A stretch of DNA of 30,723 bases from UBA1181 sp045113275 (GTDB lineage Bacteria; Bacteroidota; Bacteroidia; Bacteroidales; Paludibacteraceae): positions 1 to 30,723 of the forward strand of contig JBGUIU010000108.1 of the NCBI GenBank assembly GCA_045113275.1. Reading direction: 5' to 3'. A model generated the notes under the pieces. The model was not told the origin of the DNA. It did not search any database and saw nothing but the letters and a program-made list of their open reading frames with translations. This document shows positions 14,407 through 23,299 of this stretch, in pieces; the first letter of the stretch is position 1; every line of letters begins with the position of its first letter. Position numbers and translations under genes: made by a program.

Positions 14407-16524
14407 TTATTTGACAAGTTTTAATTGAATTCTTTTTCGTTCTACATCCACTTCCAATACACGTGCAATGATTTGCTGATGAAGAGAGACTACATCGGCA
14501 GGATTGCTAACAAATGTATCCGACAATTGAGAGACATGGATAAGACCATTGATCTTGATGCCTAAGTCAACAAATACGCCAAAGTTGGTGATGTTGGTCA
14601 CAATGGCTGGATATTCAATGCCCACTTTAACATCTTCTATGGTTCGTAGGGAAGGGTCAAATTCAAATACTTTAATCTTCTCTCGTCTGTCTCTTCCTGG
14701 TTTGTCCAACTCTTCTAAGATATCCTTGAGCGTTGGTATGCCGACTTTATTCGTTATATAGTGGTTTAAGTCTATCTTCTTCCGTTGTTCTTTGTCTTTC
14801 AGCAGGTCATAGACGGTGCAATGCAGATCTTTGGCCATTTGTTGGACGATAGGGTAGCTCTCGGGATGAACGGCCGTGTTGTCCAACGGATTCTCAGCAT
14901 TTGAGATGCGTAGAAATCCTGCACATTGCTCGTATGCCTTATCTCCTAATCGAGGAACTTTTTTCAACTCTTCCCGATTCTTGAAAGGACCTTTTTCTGC
15001 TCGGTAGTTAATGATGTTTTGAGCGAGTTGAGGTCCTAATCCAGAGATATATGTAAGTAGATGTTTACTTGCTGTATTGAGATTGACCCCTACTAGGTTG
15101 ACACTGTTGATGACCGTCTGGTCCAATGATTTTTTCAGTTTCGTTTGATCCACATCATGTTGATATTGTCCGACACCGATGGATTTAGGATCAATTTTCA
15201 CTAGCTCTGATAGTGGATCCATAAGTCTTCTGCCGATAGAAACGGCCCCACGAACGGTAACGTCGTAATCAGGGAATTCTTCTCTAGCGATGGCTGAGGC
15301 AGAATAGACGGAGGCACCGCTTTCACTTATCACAAACGCTTGTATGGTATGGTCAAAATGTATGCTTTGGATGAAATTCTCAGTCTCTCGTCCGGCAGTA
15401 CCATTGCCAATGGCGATAGCTTCTATCTTATAGGCTTCCACCAGTTTGGCTATTTTGCTTTGTGCTTTGCTCCACTCATTTTGTGGAGGGTGCGGGTAAA
15501 TCGTTTCATTGTGGAGTAGATTGCCTTGGTCGTCAAGACATACCACTTTGCAGCCTGTCCTGAACCCAGGGTCAATGGCTAATACTCGTTTTTCCCCTAA
15601 TGGAGCAGAGAGTAGCAGTTGACGTAGATTCTCGGAGAACACCTTGATTGCTTCATCGTCCGCTTTTTCTTTGCTGGAGTTCGCAAATTCAGTTTCAATA
15701 GAAGGCTTTAGCAATCGTTTGTATGCATCTTCTACCGCTTCTTCAACTAATCGAGAGGAGAGTGTTTGTCCTTTCACATAGTAGGGCTTGATTCGGTCAA
15801 GGACATTTTCCTCATCCGGTGCAATATTTATGCGTAGGAATCCCTCTTTTTCACCTCTTCTCATCGCCAATAGTCTATGGGATGAACAGCGGCGTAGCGG
15901 TTCGGTTAAATCGAAGTAGTTCTGGTATTTCTCCGCCTCTTTTTCTTTACTTTTGATTAGTTTAGAGGATATCATAGCCTCATGTTGGAAACATTTGCGC
16001 ACACGTTCCCTTGTTTGCTCGTTTTCATTTATCCATTCGGCTATGATGTCCTTTGCTCCTTGCAGTGCTTCGTCAACAGATCCCACTTCACCTTTCACAA
16101 AAGCAATCGCTTTCGTTTCAGGATCCCGCTCGATCTGTCTCATTATGATTTTAGCTAATGGTTCCAAACCTCTGGACTTGGCAATTTCTGCACGAGTCTT
16201 TCTTTTGGGTTTATAGGGGAGGTATAGATCCTCTAGTTCGGTTGGAGTTTGACACTCTTGAATTCGTTTTTTGAGCTCAGGTGTTAGTTTTTCTTGCTCA
16301 TCGATACTTTTTAGAATGAACTCTTTCCTTTTCTCTAGTTCTGTTAGCTTTTCATATTGCAACTGAATCTCTTGGATGACTACTTCGTTTAATTCGCCCG
16401 TCATTTCTTTCCTATAGCGGCTGATGAAGGGTATTGTAGCACCATCAGAGAGCAACCTGAGGGTATTGCCCACCTGCTGCTCTCTGAGATTAAGATTCTT
16501 GGCTATAATAGCACTGAATTCCAT
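14407..16524 (-). CDS. tex: Tex family RNA-binding transcriptional accessory protein
   Basis: The 705-residue protein carries the full Tex architecture. It has an N-terminal helical part with the FISRYRKEMTGELNE motif (about residues 34-48) and an RNase H-like YqgF domain with LAIDPGFRTGCKVV (about 318-331). A helix-hairpin-helix region follows (LNTASKHLLTYISGLGPQLA and YEQCAGFLRI, about 470-535), then a C-terminal S1 domain (GVFVDLGIKINGLIHVSQ, about 650-667). Tex binds nucleic acid and affects transcription; in other bacteria it influences toxin expression and RNA degradation. It sits 24 bases behind the DUF6515-like gene on the same strand and is convergent with the TPR gene. Length and motifs are normal. 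Confidence 0.93.
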   Translation of the reverse strand: MEFSAIIAKNLNLREQQVGNTLRLLSDGATIPFISRYRKEMTGELNEVVIQEIQLQYEKLTELEKRKEFILKSIDEQEKLTPELKKRIQECQTPTELEDLYLPYKPKRKTRAEIAKSRGLEPLAKIIMRQIERDPETKAIAFVKGEVGSVDEALQGAKDIIAEWINENEQTRERVRKCFQHEAMISSKLIKSKEKEAEKYQNYFDLTEPLRRCSSHRLLAMRRGEKEGFLRINIAPDEENVLDRIKPYYVKGQTLSSRLVEEAVEDAYKRLLKPSIETEFANSSKEKADDEAIKVFSENLRQLLLSAPLGEKRVLAIDPGFRTGCKVVCLDDQGNLLHNETIYPHPPQNEWSKAQSKIAKLVEAYKIEAIAIGNGTAGRETENFIQSIHFDHTIQAFVISESGASVYSASAIAREEFPDYDVTVRGAVSIGRRLMDPLSELVKIDPKSIGVGQYQHDVDQTKLKKSLDQTVINSVNLVGVNLNTASKHLLTYISGLGPQLAQNIINYRAEKGPFKNREELKKVPRLGDKAYEQCAGFLRISNAENPLDNTAVHPESYPIVQQMAKDLHCTVYDLLKDKEQRKKIDLNHYITNKVGIPTLKDILEELDKPGRDRREKIKVFEFDPSLRTIEDVKVGIEYPAIVTNITNFGVFVDLGIKINGLIHVSQLSDTFVSNPADVVSLHQQIIARVLEVDVERKRIQLKLVK

Positions 16525-16548
16525 GCGATATTTTATTTATATCTATTC

Positions 16549-17913
16549 TTATCTTCTGTATGGTTCGTTAATGATGACATAACCTCCATTTACTGGCTCA
16601 AACCAAGTGTCAGCACCGAACCAGTAAAGTTTTCCGTCGTAGATGACACGTTTGCTACCTGCTGGTAATTCTTTTACGAAGTTGAGTGCAATATCCTCAT
16701 CGTAGCTTTCAGCATTGTCCACTAATATATAACCACCTTCTACTGGTAAGAAAGTATTGTTCTCACCTTGGTAATATACAGTGTTGTCGATCACCACTTT
16801 TTTGCAAGTGAAAGGCAATGTCTGAATGAAGATCTCAGTTCTTGCAGGCATTGGTCGATTGATGATAACATATCCACCTCTTTGAGCACCGAACCATACA
16901 CCATCGCTATACCAGTAAGGAGTTGAATTAACATATACTTTTACACAAGTGAAAGGAAGTGTAGTGAAGTATAATCCGATAGGACGAGCTATTAATTCGT
17001 ATCCTAATGTTGCATGCCAATGATAGAAGTGACCATTGTGTACGTAGTAGCGATCATGTCCGTGATAGAAATGATGAGCATCTACATGGATTCTATCATA
17101 GTATTTGTGTCCGTTGACAACTCTTGGGTGTCCGACATGACCTACAGGATGTAATCTTACGTAGTCGTGAGGACGAGGAGCCGTATGGTTACGGAAAGAA
17201 CCTTCATTTCTGTGTGCAGGAGTTGGACCTGGCTTTACGGATGGTTCTGGACGTGTACCAGCTTGTCTTACTTGAGAACGCGTGTTTGAGTTAGGTGCGG
17301 TCTGAGAAGAAGGACGGCTGCTGTTTCTTACTGAAGAGGAAGATGCAGGACTTGCCTTTGAACCACCTGATGAGCGTAATCCAGAGTTGCTGCTTCTTGA
17401 TGAGCTAGCAGGAGCGGCGCTGCGAGATGAGCTGTTGCTAGAACTTCTTGTTGCGCTTGAGCTTCTTGTAGAGCTAGACGGTGAAGAGTAGCTGCTGCGA
17501 GAAGATGAACTGCTGCTTGAGCTTCTTGTGGAGCTGGATGGAGCAGAGTAGCTGCTGCGAGAAGAACTGCTGCTAGAGCTTCTTGTAGAACTTGAAGGTG
17601 TAGAGTAGCTGCTTCGAGAAGAATAACTACTGCTTGAACTTCTTGTAGAACTTGATGGCGCAGAGTAGCTGCTGCGGGAAGAAGAACTGCTGCTAGAGCT
17701 TCTTGTAGAGCTGGATGGAGCTGCATAACTTCCACGGGAAGACGAGCTGCTCGAACTTGAAACACTAGAGCTTCTTGTGCCTCCACTACGCTGGTTGCTC
17801 GACTCGGTGCGAACACCTCCGTCACGAGAACCACCACCTCTTTGCGCATTTGCTGGTATGCATACCATTACTGACATGGTAATGAGAAATGCTAAAATCT
17901 TATTTGCTTTCAT
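16549..17913 (-). CDS. Secreted Ser/Arg-rich protein with DUF6515-like C-terminal repeats
   Basis: The 454-residue protein starts with a signal peptide (about 1-24, ANAQ cut site). It then has a long Ser/Arg-rich stretch built from five imperfect units of about 20 residues (residues 60-155). After a basic linker and a His/Tyr-rich segment (HDRYYVHNGHFYHWH) come three copies of a module of about 50 residues with the pattern YY/WY...F...GGYVI(I/L)N/D. These occur at YWYSDGVWFGAQRGGYVIINRP, YYQGENNTFLPVEGGYILVDN and LYWFGADTWFEPVNGGYVIINEP. This C-terminal pattern matches DUF6515 proteins of Bacteroidota, of unknown function, probably periplasmic or surface-exposed. Tex follows after 24 bases. 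Confidence 0.75.
   Translation of the reverse strand: MKANKILAFLITMSVMVCIPANAQRGGGSRDGGVRTESSNQRSGGTRSSSVSSSSSSSSRGSYAAPSSSTRSSSSSSSSRSSYSAPSSSTRSSSSSYSSRSSYSTPSSSTRSSSSSSSRSSYSAPSSSTRSSSSSSSSRSSYSSPSSSTRSSSATRSSSNSSSRSAAPASSSRSSNSGLRSSGGSKASPASSSSVRNSSRPSSQTAPNSNTRSQVRQAGTRPEPSVKPGPTPAHRNEGSFRNHTAPRPHDYVRLHPVGHVGHPRVVNGHKYYDRIHVDAHHFYHGHDRYYVHNGHFYHWHATLGYELIARPIGLYFTTLPFTCVKVYVNSTPYWYSDGVWFGAQRGGYVIINRPMPARTEIFIQTLPFTCKKVVIDNTVYYQGENNTFLPVEGGYILVDNAESYDEDIALNFVKELPAGSKRVIYDGKLYWFGADTWFEPVNGGYVIINEPYRR
17449..17736 (-). repeat. Five tandem units of about 60 bases encoding Ser/Arg/Tyr repeats
   Basis: The units begin at residues 60, 80, 100, 119 and 139 of the DUF6515-like protein. Each reads RSSYS(A/T/S)PSSSTRSS followed by a Ser run of variable length. 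The bases agree closely between units, so the array can change length by recombination or slippage. Confidence 0.8.
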
Positions 17914-18286
17914 ATCTGTAAGTATTTATTTGTTCGACATTAATATGGGTCAGCTCGTTGTTGCTTTCCTGTTAAAAATAGTTCAAATCTTGTGCCAAAA
18001 ATGTAGCGAATCTCCTTGTTTCAGTACGTTTAGGCACGAATCGGAACTTTTCAATGACAAATGTTGTTATTCTATCGACGGATGCGTTCTATTGCGTATC
18101 AGAAAAATGCCATGATACTATGTTGCATTGGGTGTTTTTATCGAAAATAACATCTAAAATCCATCATAATTGATTGCGAATTTACACTATTTTTAGGAAA
18201 TCACTTAGTAATATGATATAAAAAATGGTGATTGTGATCTCCTAAAATAGGAATAATTCATAGATGGAAAAGTGGGTATGCTTCGT
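17914..18286. other. Intergenic spacer of 373 bases with an inverted repeat
   Basis: This stretch lies between the start of the DUF6515-like gene and the end of the stress-protein gene. No gene is supported: reading frames here are short and without family motifs. I found no TAnnTTTG box for the minus-strand gene. The only structure seen is the inverted repeat at 18187-18250. Confidence 0.6.
18187..18250. repeat. Inverted repeat in the usp-DUF6515 spacer
   Basis: CTATTTTTAGGAAATCAC (18187-18204) and GTGATCTCCTAAAATAG (18234-18250) are inverted copies apart from one extra T and one mismatch. The loop is 29 bases and A/T-rich. It lies behind the minus-strand stress-protein gene, so it may end or stabilise that transcript, but no T-run follows the distal arm. 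Confidence 0.65.
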
Positions 18287-19090
18287 TTAGGTGCATAATG
18301 TGTACAAATCTTTTCTAGGATTGATCACCATGACTGGAACTGTACTTTTGTTAATGACTTTTTGTTCCTTGGGACCAAAGAGAATATCATCCATACCATA
18401 ATCACGTGAAGCAGAGATCATTAAGAGTCCGGCTTGTAGCTCGACAGCTTTCTTCATCGCTTCTTTCTCAATCTTGAAACTATCTTTTTCAGCCGAAATG
18501 ATATGATAAGGAAGCGAAAACTTGTCCATCAGCTTTTGGATGCTCTCGGTGTTCTGTTTCGCCCTTGAACCATAATCCTTCGCTGGCATAAGCATGATCT
18601 CAGAGTGAAAGATTCTTCCCATGCCACTGCAAAATACACCTTTCTCACGTTCTTCAACTAAGAATCCGATAGGAACTAAGACTTTAGTAAAGTCAACCTG
18701 CTGGTCACTCTTTATAAAGTAGTACGGAATACGTAGTTCTCGACATAATCTAAGTGCTTTTTTACAGTTCCTGTATTCGCTTTGTTCATTGAGTTCAAAT
18801 ATGATGTTTACCGCTTCGTTTCGTTCCATGAAATCCGTGAAGTCATCCTCAACAGAAAGAATATGGAACCGAACTTCACATACAGCATCCTTTTGATTCT
18901 GTTGGCACCAGGAGGTGAGTGTAGTTTCGGTAGCTTCAAGGTTCATGTCATCCTCAGCTAATAGAAGGAAGCAAATGCTTTTTTCGTGAGCATTCGCTAT
19001 CTTACAAGCTAACTCAAATCCTTTGGAAGGGAAGAAGTGGGCATCCGTTGCCACATATATTTGTTCTTTTGTTGAATTGTCTTCAATCAT
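18287..19090 (-). CDS. Universal stress protein family (UspA-like, two halves)
   Basis: The 267-residue cytoplasmic protein has two alpha/beta halves of UspA type. The first starts IYVATDAHFFPSKGFELACKIAN and the second VLVPIGFLVEEREKG. It ends with the family's closing pattern (LLMISASRDYGMDDILFGPKEQKVINKSTVPVMVI), where the phosphate loop GPxxxxVIxxSxxPV is partly kept. The ATP-binding GxxG-x9-G(S/T) form is not intact, so ATP binding is doubtful. These proteins respond to starvation and stress. It is transcribed alone, with a TATCTTTG box 35 bases upstream of its ATG. Confidence 0.75.
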   Translation of the reverse strand: MIEDNSTKEQIYVATDAHFFPSKGFELACKIANAHEKSICFLLLAEDDMNLEATETTLTSWCQQNQKDAVCEVRFHILSVEDDFTDFMERNEAVNIIFELNEQSEYRNCKKALRLCRELRIPYYFIKSDQQVDFTKVLVPIGFLVEEREKGVFCSGMGRIFHSEIMLMPAKDYGSRAKQNTESIQKLMDKFSLPYHIISAEKDSFKIEKEAMKKAVELQAGLLMISASRDYGMDDILFGPKEQKVINKSTVPVMVINPRKDLYTLCT

Positions 19091-19124
19091 GGTATAAGAA
19101 ACTAAGCTAAACTATTTTTATGCG

Positions 19125-19132
19125 CAAAGATA
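19125..19132 (-). promoter_or_regulatory. -7 promoter box for the stress-protein gene
   Basis: On the minus strand it reads TATCTTTG, an exact TAnnTTTG match, placed 35 bases before the ATG. No convincing -33 element is seen. Confidence 0.45.
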
Positions 19133-19326
19133 GTTTATTCGTGAATCATTTTAAATAAAATTAGTCGTAAAAACATGTTTTCATCCCTTTTTTTCCAATC
19201 GCTAAATTAACTATTCGGATGTTTGTGTAATACGATGAGGAATAATTGATCGCTATAATTCGTCTAAAACGTAGAAAATCAGAAAAGAAAAATAGAAGGA
19301 ATATACCTTTTTCATAAAATTGTCGT

Positions 19327-19334
19327 TATCTTTG
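19327..19334 (+). promoter_or_regulatory. -7 promoter box for RNase P RNA
   Basis: TATCTTTG matches TAnnTTTG exactly and ends six bases before the start of the P1 helix at 19340, the spacing expected for a transcription start there. Confidence 0.6.
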
Positions 19335-19339
19335 CAAAG

Positions 19340-19694
19340 ATAGTAGGTGGGTTTGTCGCTGGCACTCGAGTGTCAGAGGAAAGTCCGGGCAACATAGAGC
19401 ACCATGCTTCCTAACGGGAAGTCGCTCGTGAGGGTGAACGTACGCAGAAGAAAATAACCGCCGGCTTCGGCTTGGTAAGGGTGAGAAGGTAAGGTAAGAG
19501 CTTACCAGGACGGTAGTGATATCGTTGCTGTGCGTGTCATGGGTTGTAAGATCAAATATACCGACGTATGTAGGGTTGCTCGCTCGATGTCGGGGGGTAG
19601 ATTGCTTGAGGCTTATGGTGACATAAGTCCTAGATAAATGACAGACGGTCTCTTTAGAGATTACAGAACTCGGCTTATACACCTACTATTTTTT
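19340..19694 (+). ncRNA. rnpB: RNase P RNA, bacterial class A
   Basis: The RNA shows the universal RNase P core: GAGGAAAGTCCGGGC (19376-19390), the GTGAGGGTGAACGTACGCAGAAGAAAATAACC-type middle region, and the 3' elements ATAAATGACAGACGG and ACAGAACTCGGCTTATA (19663-19679). The P1 helix is formed by ATAGTAGGTG (19340-19349) and CACCTACTAT (19680-19689), a perfect 10-base pairing directly followed by T residues, so it also serves as terminator. The usual ACAGAACCCGG is ACTCGG here, replacing a G-C by a G-U pair in P4. The RNA processes tRNA 5' ends, including the tRNA-Thr of this window. Confidence 0.95.
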
Positions 19695-19730
19695 GTTTCT
19701 GAAATTTTGGCATATTTCTGAAGAGTATAT

Positions 19731-21074
19731 ATGATTGTGAATAGAAATTTTTTAAATTGGCTGAAGGGTGCAATGGATTCGATACCTGTTCATGTGAATA
19801 GTGAATCGAAAGTGGTGCATCTATCTATTTATCTATTCCGATTAATCAAACTAATCACTCGTTATTTTATAGAAAAACGTATTCATGTACGTGCGGCGGC
19901 CTTAACCTATTATACGGCTTTTGCCTTGATACCTATTGCTGCATTTGTGATGGGAATTGCAAGGGGGTTCGGCTTTGACTCCTACATCGAAGAGTATTTG
20001 ATTTCTCGTTATAAGGATCATGCACTGATGTTAAGTCTTGTGATGGAGTTTGTTGATAACTATTTGAATCATGTTCGGGGTGGGGCCATCGTGGGAATTG
20101 GTATCGTGATGTTGCTGTGGTCTATCTTCCGTATGTTTAATCAAATAGAGAGAGTGTTCAATGATATATGGTCGATTCGTGCTAAAAGACCGTGGAAATA
20201 TAAAATCCCTAATTATATTGCGATAGTTTTCTTTGTTCCGCTGTTGATTCTTTTCAGTAGTGCGATCTCCTTCTATTTTAAATATGCTATTCAATATTTC
20301 CAAGATTCATTTTTAATCAGTCCTTCGTTGGCATTGACATTGAAGATCTTCCCGTATTTCATTGCGTGGCTTGTGCTTACGTTGTTTTACTGGTTTATTC
20401 CGTTTACTGAGGTGAAATTTAAATATGCAGCCTTGTCGGGTCTGTTGTTTGGCTCAGCTTTGATGTTTTTTAAGTTCTTGTATGTTCATTCTCAGTCGTG
20501 GATGACCACCTACAATACGGTATATGGTGCATTGGCAGCCATTCCATTCCTGCTGTTCTTCCTGCAATTCTCATGGATACTGGTATTGGTGGGATGCTCT
20601 TTTTGCTTTACTATGCAGTGTCTGAAACGCTTTGAAAGTGAGGATGATATACGAATGATGAGTCATAAATATTTTGAGTTTGCTTCATTGGTCATCGTAA
20701 AGATGTGTGTGGATAAACGTGTGCAGCAGAAAGAAAATCTGACCCTCTCAGAGATCTCTAATGTGATGCCTTATAAAATGGCTATGACATGTTTGGAACG
20801 ACTGACATCCGGAAACATATTGGAAAGGGTGGTCGATAATCGGACACAGATCCTGACGGCTTATCGTCCGGCAGATGATCTTCGGGAACTGACGATATCC
20901 AAGTTCTATCAGAAATTGGATGATGCAGGAACACCGATAGAAAAATTCACCCTTCATCACTCCTCTGCCTATGCTTATCTGTGGACGTATGTGGAAGAGT
21001 TAAGAGAGAATATGTTAAAAAAAGATGATAGATTGCTTAAATATTTAGGAAATGAATATTCAGTCGAACCATAG
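19731..21074 (+). CDS. YihY/BrkB family inner-membrane protein
   Basis: The 447-residue protein has the YihY/BrkB layout. It starts with the conserved RAAALTYYTAFALIPIAAF segment (about residues 54-72), and has about six membrane helices up to residue 305, including LLWSIFRMFNQIERVFNDIW and TTYNTVYGALAAIPFLLFFLQFSW. A C-terminal cytoplasmic part of about 140 residues resembles a winged-helix region (LTLSEISNVMPYKMAMTCLERLTSGNILERV). Often annotated as ribonuclease BN in older data, the family has no proven RNase role; transport is suspected. It lies 36 bases after RNase P RNA and overlaps the peptidase gene by 23 bases. Confidence 0.88.
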   Translation: MIVNRNFLNWLKGAMDSIPVHVNSESKVVHLSIYLFRLIKLITRYFIEKRIHVRAAALTYYTAFALIPIAAFVMGIARGFGFDSYIEEYLISRYKDHALMLSLVMEFVDNYLNHVRGGAIVGIGIVMLLWSIFRMFNQIERVFNDIWSIRAKRPWKYKIPNYIAIVFFVPLLILFSSAISFYFKYAIQYFQDSFLISPSLALTLKIFPYFIAWLVLTLFYWFIPFTEVKFKYAALSGLLFGSALMFFKFLYVHSQSWMTTYNTVYGALAAIPFLLFFLQFSWILVLVGCSFCFTMQCLKRFESEDDIRMMSHKYFEFASLVIVKMCVDKRVQQKENLTLSEISNVMPYKMAMTCLERLTSGNILERVVDNRTQILTAYRPADDLRELTISKFYQKLDDAGTPIEKFTLHHSSAYAYLWTYVEELRENMLKKDDRLLKYLGNEYSVEP

Positions 21075-23181
21075 GTTGGGACAACTGTTGTTATTAGGCA
21101 GTTTGTGTCTCTTTTCTTGTAATGATAATAAAGGTAATATGGAAAGTGAAAATATTTTTTTTCAAGAGTTTAATACCCCTCATCAAACAATTCCGTTTGA
21201 TAAAATCAACTTGTCTGATTATTGTCCGGCTTTTAGAGAAGGTATAAAAAGACATGCGGCTGAGATTGATGCGATTGTCAATAATCCTGAAACACCTACT
21301 TTTGAAAATACAATTGTAGCGTTGGAACGCTCGGGTGAGTTCCTCTCTCGCGTACAATATACGTTTTATAATCTTCTGGAAGCGGAGACGTGTGACCAGA
21401 TGGATAGTATTGCAAATGAAATATCGCCAGAAGAAACGGAGCATAGCAATAATATCTCTTTGAATGAAGCCTTGTTTCAGCGAGTGAAGTATGTTTATGA
21501 CCGAAAAGACTCGTTGAATCTGACCGAAGAGCAAAAAACATTGCTACAGAAGAGTTATGACTCATTTGTTGATCATGGTGCAAACCTGCAGGGAGAGGAC
21601 CGAAACAAGTATAGAGAACTGAGTCAGAAACTCTCTCTCTTGGAACTTCAATACGGACAGAATGTGTTGGGTGCTACCAACCAGTATAAGATGGTGGTGA
21701 CCGATGAAAAACAGTTGGAAGGTTTGCCAGCCTCTATTCTTGAGGCAGCAAAGGAGAGAGCCAAAAAGAAAGGCGTAGAAGGGTGGTGCTTCGATCTTAC
21801 AGCTCCTAGCTATGTTCCATTTATGAAGTATGCGAACAACCGTGAGTTGCGCAAACAGTTGTATATGGCCTACAATACGAAGGCCTTGAATGGTGATTTA
21901 GATAACCGTCCGGTGGTAAAAGAGTTGGTGAATTGTCGGTTACAAATCGCTCGCTTGCTGGGCTACAAAAGCTTTGCGGATTACAGATTGAAGAACCGTA
22001 TGGCTGAGAATAAGGAGAATGTATATACATTATTGAATGAATTACTGACAGCCTTCAAACCTGTTTCTCAGAAAGAGATTGCAGAGGTTCAGCAATATGC
22101 GAAAGAGCATGGAGCAGATTTTACGATTATGCCATGGGACTGGTCTTATTACTCAGAAAAATTAAAGGATGAAAAATATAGTGTGAATGATGAGCAACTA
22201 CGTCCTTATTTTGAGTTGGAGAGAGTGAAGTCAGGCGTTCTCGGATTGGCCACGAAGATGTATGGCTTAACATTCAAAAAGAATCCATCCATTCCTGTGT
22301 ATCATCCTGAGGTGGAAGCATACGAAGTCTATGATAAAGATGGTAGTTTCTTGGCAGTGTTTTATGTTGATTTTTATCCAAGAGAAGGGAAACGGGGTGG
22401 TGCGTGGATGACAGAGTTCCTGTGTCAGCATGTTGATGAGAAGGGAGTTAATATACGTCCTCATATATCCATTGTAACCAATTTCACCCGACCAACGGAT
22501 AGTACGCCATCGCTGTTGACTTTTGATGAGTTAACTACCTTTATTCATGAGTTCGGACACTCTATTCATGGCATGGTAGCCAACACGACGTATGCAAGTC
22601 TGGCAGGTACAAATGTCTATCGTGACTTTGTGGAGTTACCTTCTCAGATGATGGAGAATTGGGCATTTGAAAAGGAGTATTTAGATGGATTCGCTGTTCA
22701 TTATCAAACAGGAGAACCTATTCCTGCCGCTTTGATAGAGAAGATACGCCAATCGGCGAATTTTAATACAGGTTATGCAACGCTAAGACAGTTGAGTTTC
22801 GGCTTGTTGGATATGGCATGGCACACTCTTGAAGAGCCTTTTGAGGGGGATGTGATGGCTTTTGAAAAAGAGGCTTGGAAGGCAGCACAGACATTACCAT
22901 CGGTAGAGGGTACTTTGATGAGTGCACAGTTCAATCATATCTTTTCGGGAGGTTATTCTGCTGGTTACTATAGTTATAAGTGGGCAGAAGTACTGGATGC
23001 AGATGCTTTTGCAGTCTTTAAGAAAGAGGGTATATTTAACCAGACGACCGCTGAACGTTTCCGTAAAGAAGTGTTGGAAAAGGGTGGTAGCGAACATCCT
23101 ATGAAACTGTACAAACGGTTTAGCGGACATGAGCCAACAATAGAACCTTTGCTAAAAAGATGTGGGGTGGTAACAGAGTAA
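21052..23181 (+). CDS. dcp: M3 family zinc peptidase lipoprotein (Dcp-like)
   Basis: The 709-residue protein carries a lipoprotein signal (LLLLGSLCLFSC, lipobox Cys near residue 24) and a full M3 peptidase domain with zinc site HEFGHSIHG (His499, Glu500, His503). The nearby segment VELPSQMMENWAFEKEYL supplies the third ligand. The size, about 700 residues, and the GYSAGYYSYKWAEVLDADAF segment near the end match peptidyl-dipeptidase Dcp. Such enzymes release C-terminal dipeptides or cut oligopeptides. The lipoprotein signal places it in the periplasm, bound to a membrane. Its start lies inside the BrkB gene (23-base overlap), implying coupled translation. Confidence 0.9.
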   Translation: MNIQSNHRLGQLLLLGSLCLFSCNDNKGNMESENIFFQEFNTPHQTIPFDKINLSDYCPAFREGIKRHAAEIDAIVNNPETPTFENTIVALERSGEFLSRVQYTFYNLLEAETCDQMDSIANEISPEETEHSNNISLNEALFQRVKYVYDRKDSLNLTEEQKTLLQKSYDSFVDHGANLQGEDRNKYRELSQKLSLLELQYGQNVLGATNQYKMVVTDEKQLEGLPASILEAAKERAKKKGVEGWCFDLTAPSYVPFMKYANNRELRKQLYMAYNTKALNGDLDNRPVVKELVNCRLQIARLLGYKSFADYRLKNRMAENKENVYTLLNELLTAFKPVSQKEIAEVQQYAKEHGADFTIMPWDWSYYSEKLKDEKYSVNDEQLRPYFELERVKSGVLGLATKMYGLTFKKNPSIPVYHPEVEAYEVYDKDGSFLAVFYVDFYPREGKRGGAWMTEFLCQHVDEKGVNIRPHISIVTNFTRPTDSTPSLLTFDELTTFIHEFGHSIHGMVANTTYASLAGTNVYRDFVELPSQMMENWAFEKEYLDGFAVHYQTGEPIPAALIEKIRQSANFNTGYATLRQLSFGLLDMAWHTLEEPFEGDVMAFEKEAWKAAQTLPSVEGTLMSAQFNHIFSGGYSAGYYSYKWAEVLDADAFAVFKKEGIFNQTTAERFRKEVLEKGGSEHPMKLYKRFSGHEPTIEPLLKRCGVVTE

Positions 23182-23299
23182 AGAAACTTGAAATGTGCCA
23201 TTTTGACATGTTTTTTAGATTTAAGCCTATTTGGCAAATTTTTTGAGGTAGATTAAATAGAATGAAATAACTTATTGTTTAATTAAATACAGGAGTAAT

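Noticed and set aside
17328..17849. Long Ala/Leu/Val-rich frame of 173 codons on the minus strand inside the DUF6515-like gene
   Set aside because: It is the shifted frame of the Ser/Arg repeat array. The repeats keep this frame open by their composition, and there is no family motif or separate start signal.
17777..18115. Plus-strand frame of 112 codons across the DUF6515 gene start
   Set aside because: It runs antisense through the signal peptide of the DUF6515-like gene and shows no coherent motif.
19326..19682. Minus-strand frame of 118 codons
   Set aside because: It lies completely over the RNase P RNA, whose structure explains the sequence.
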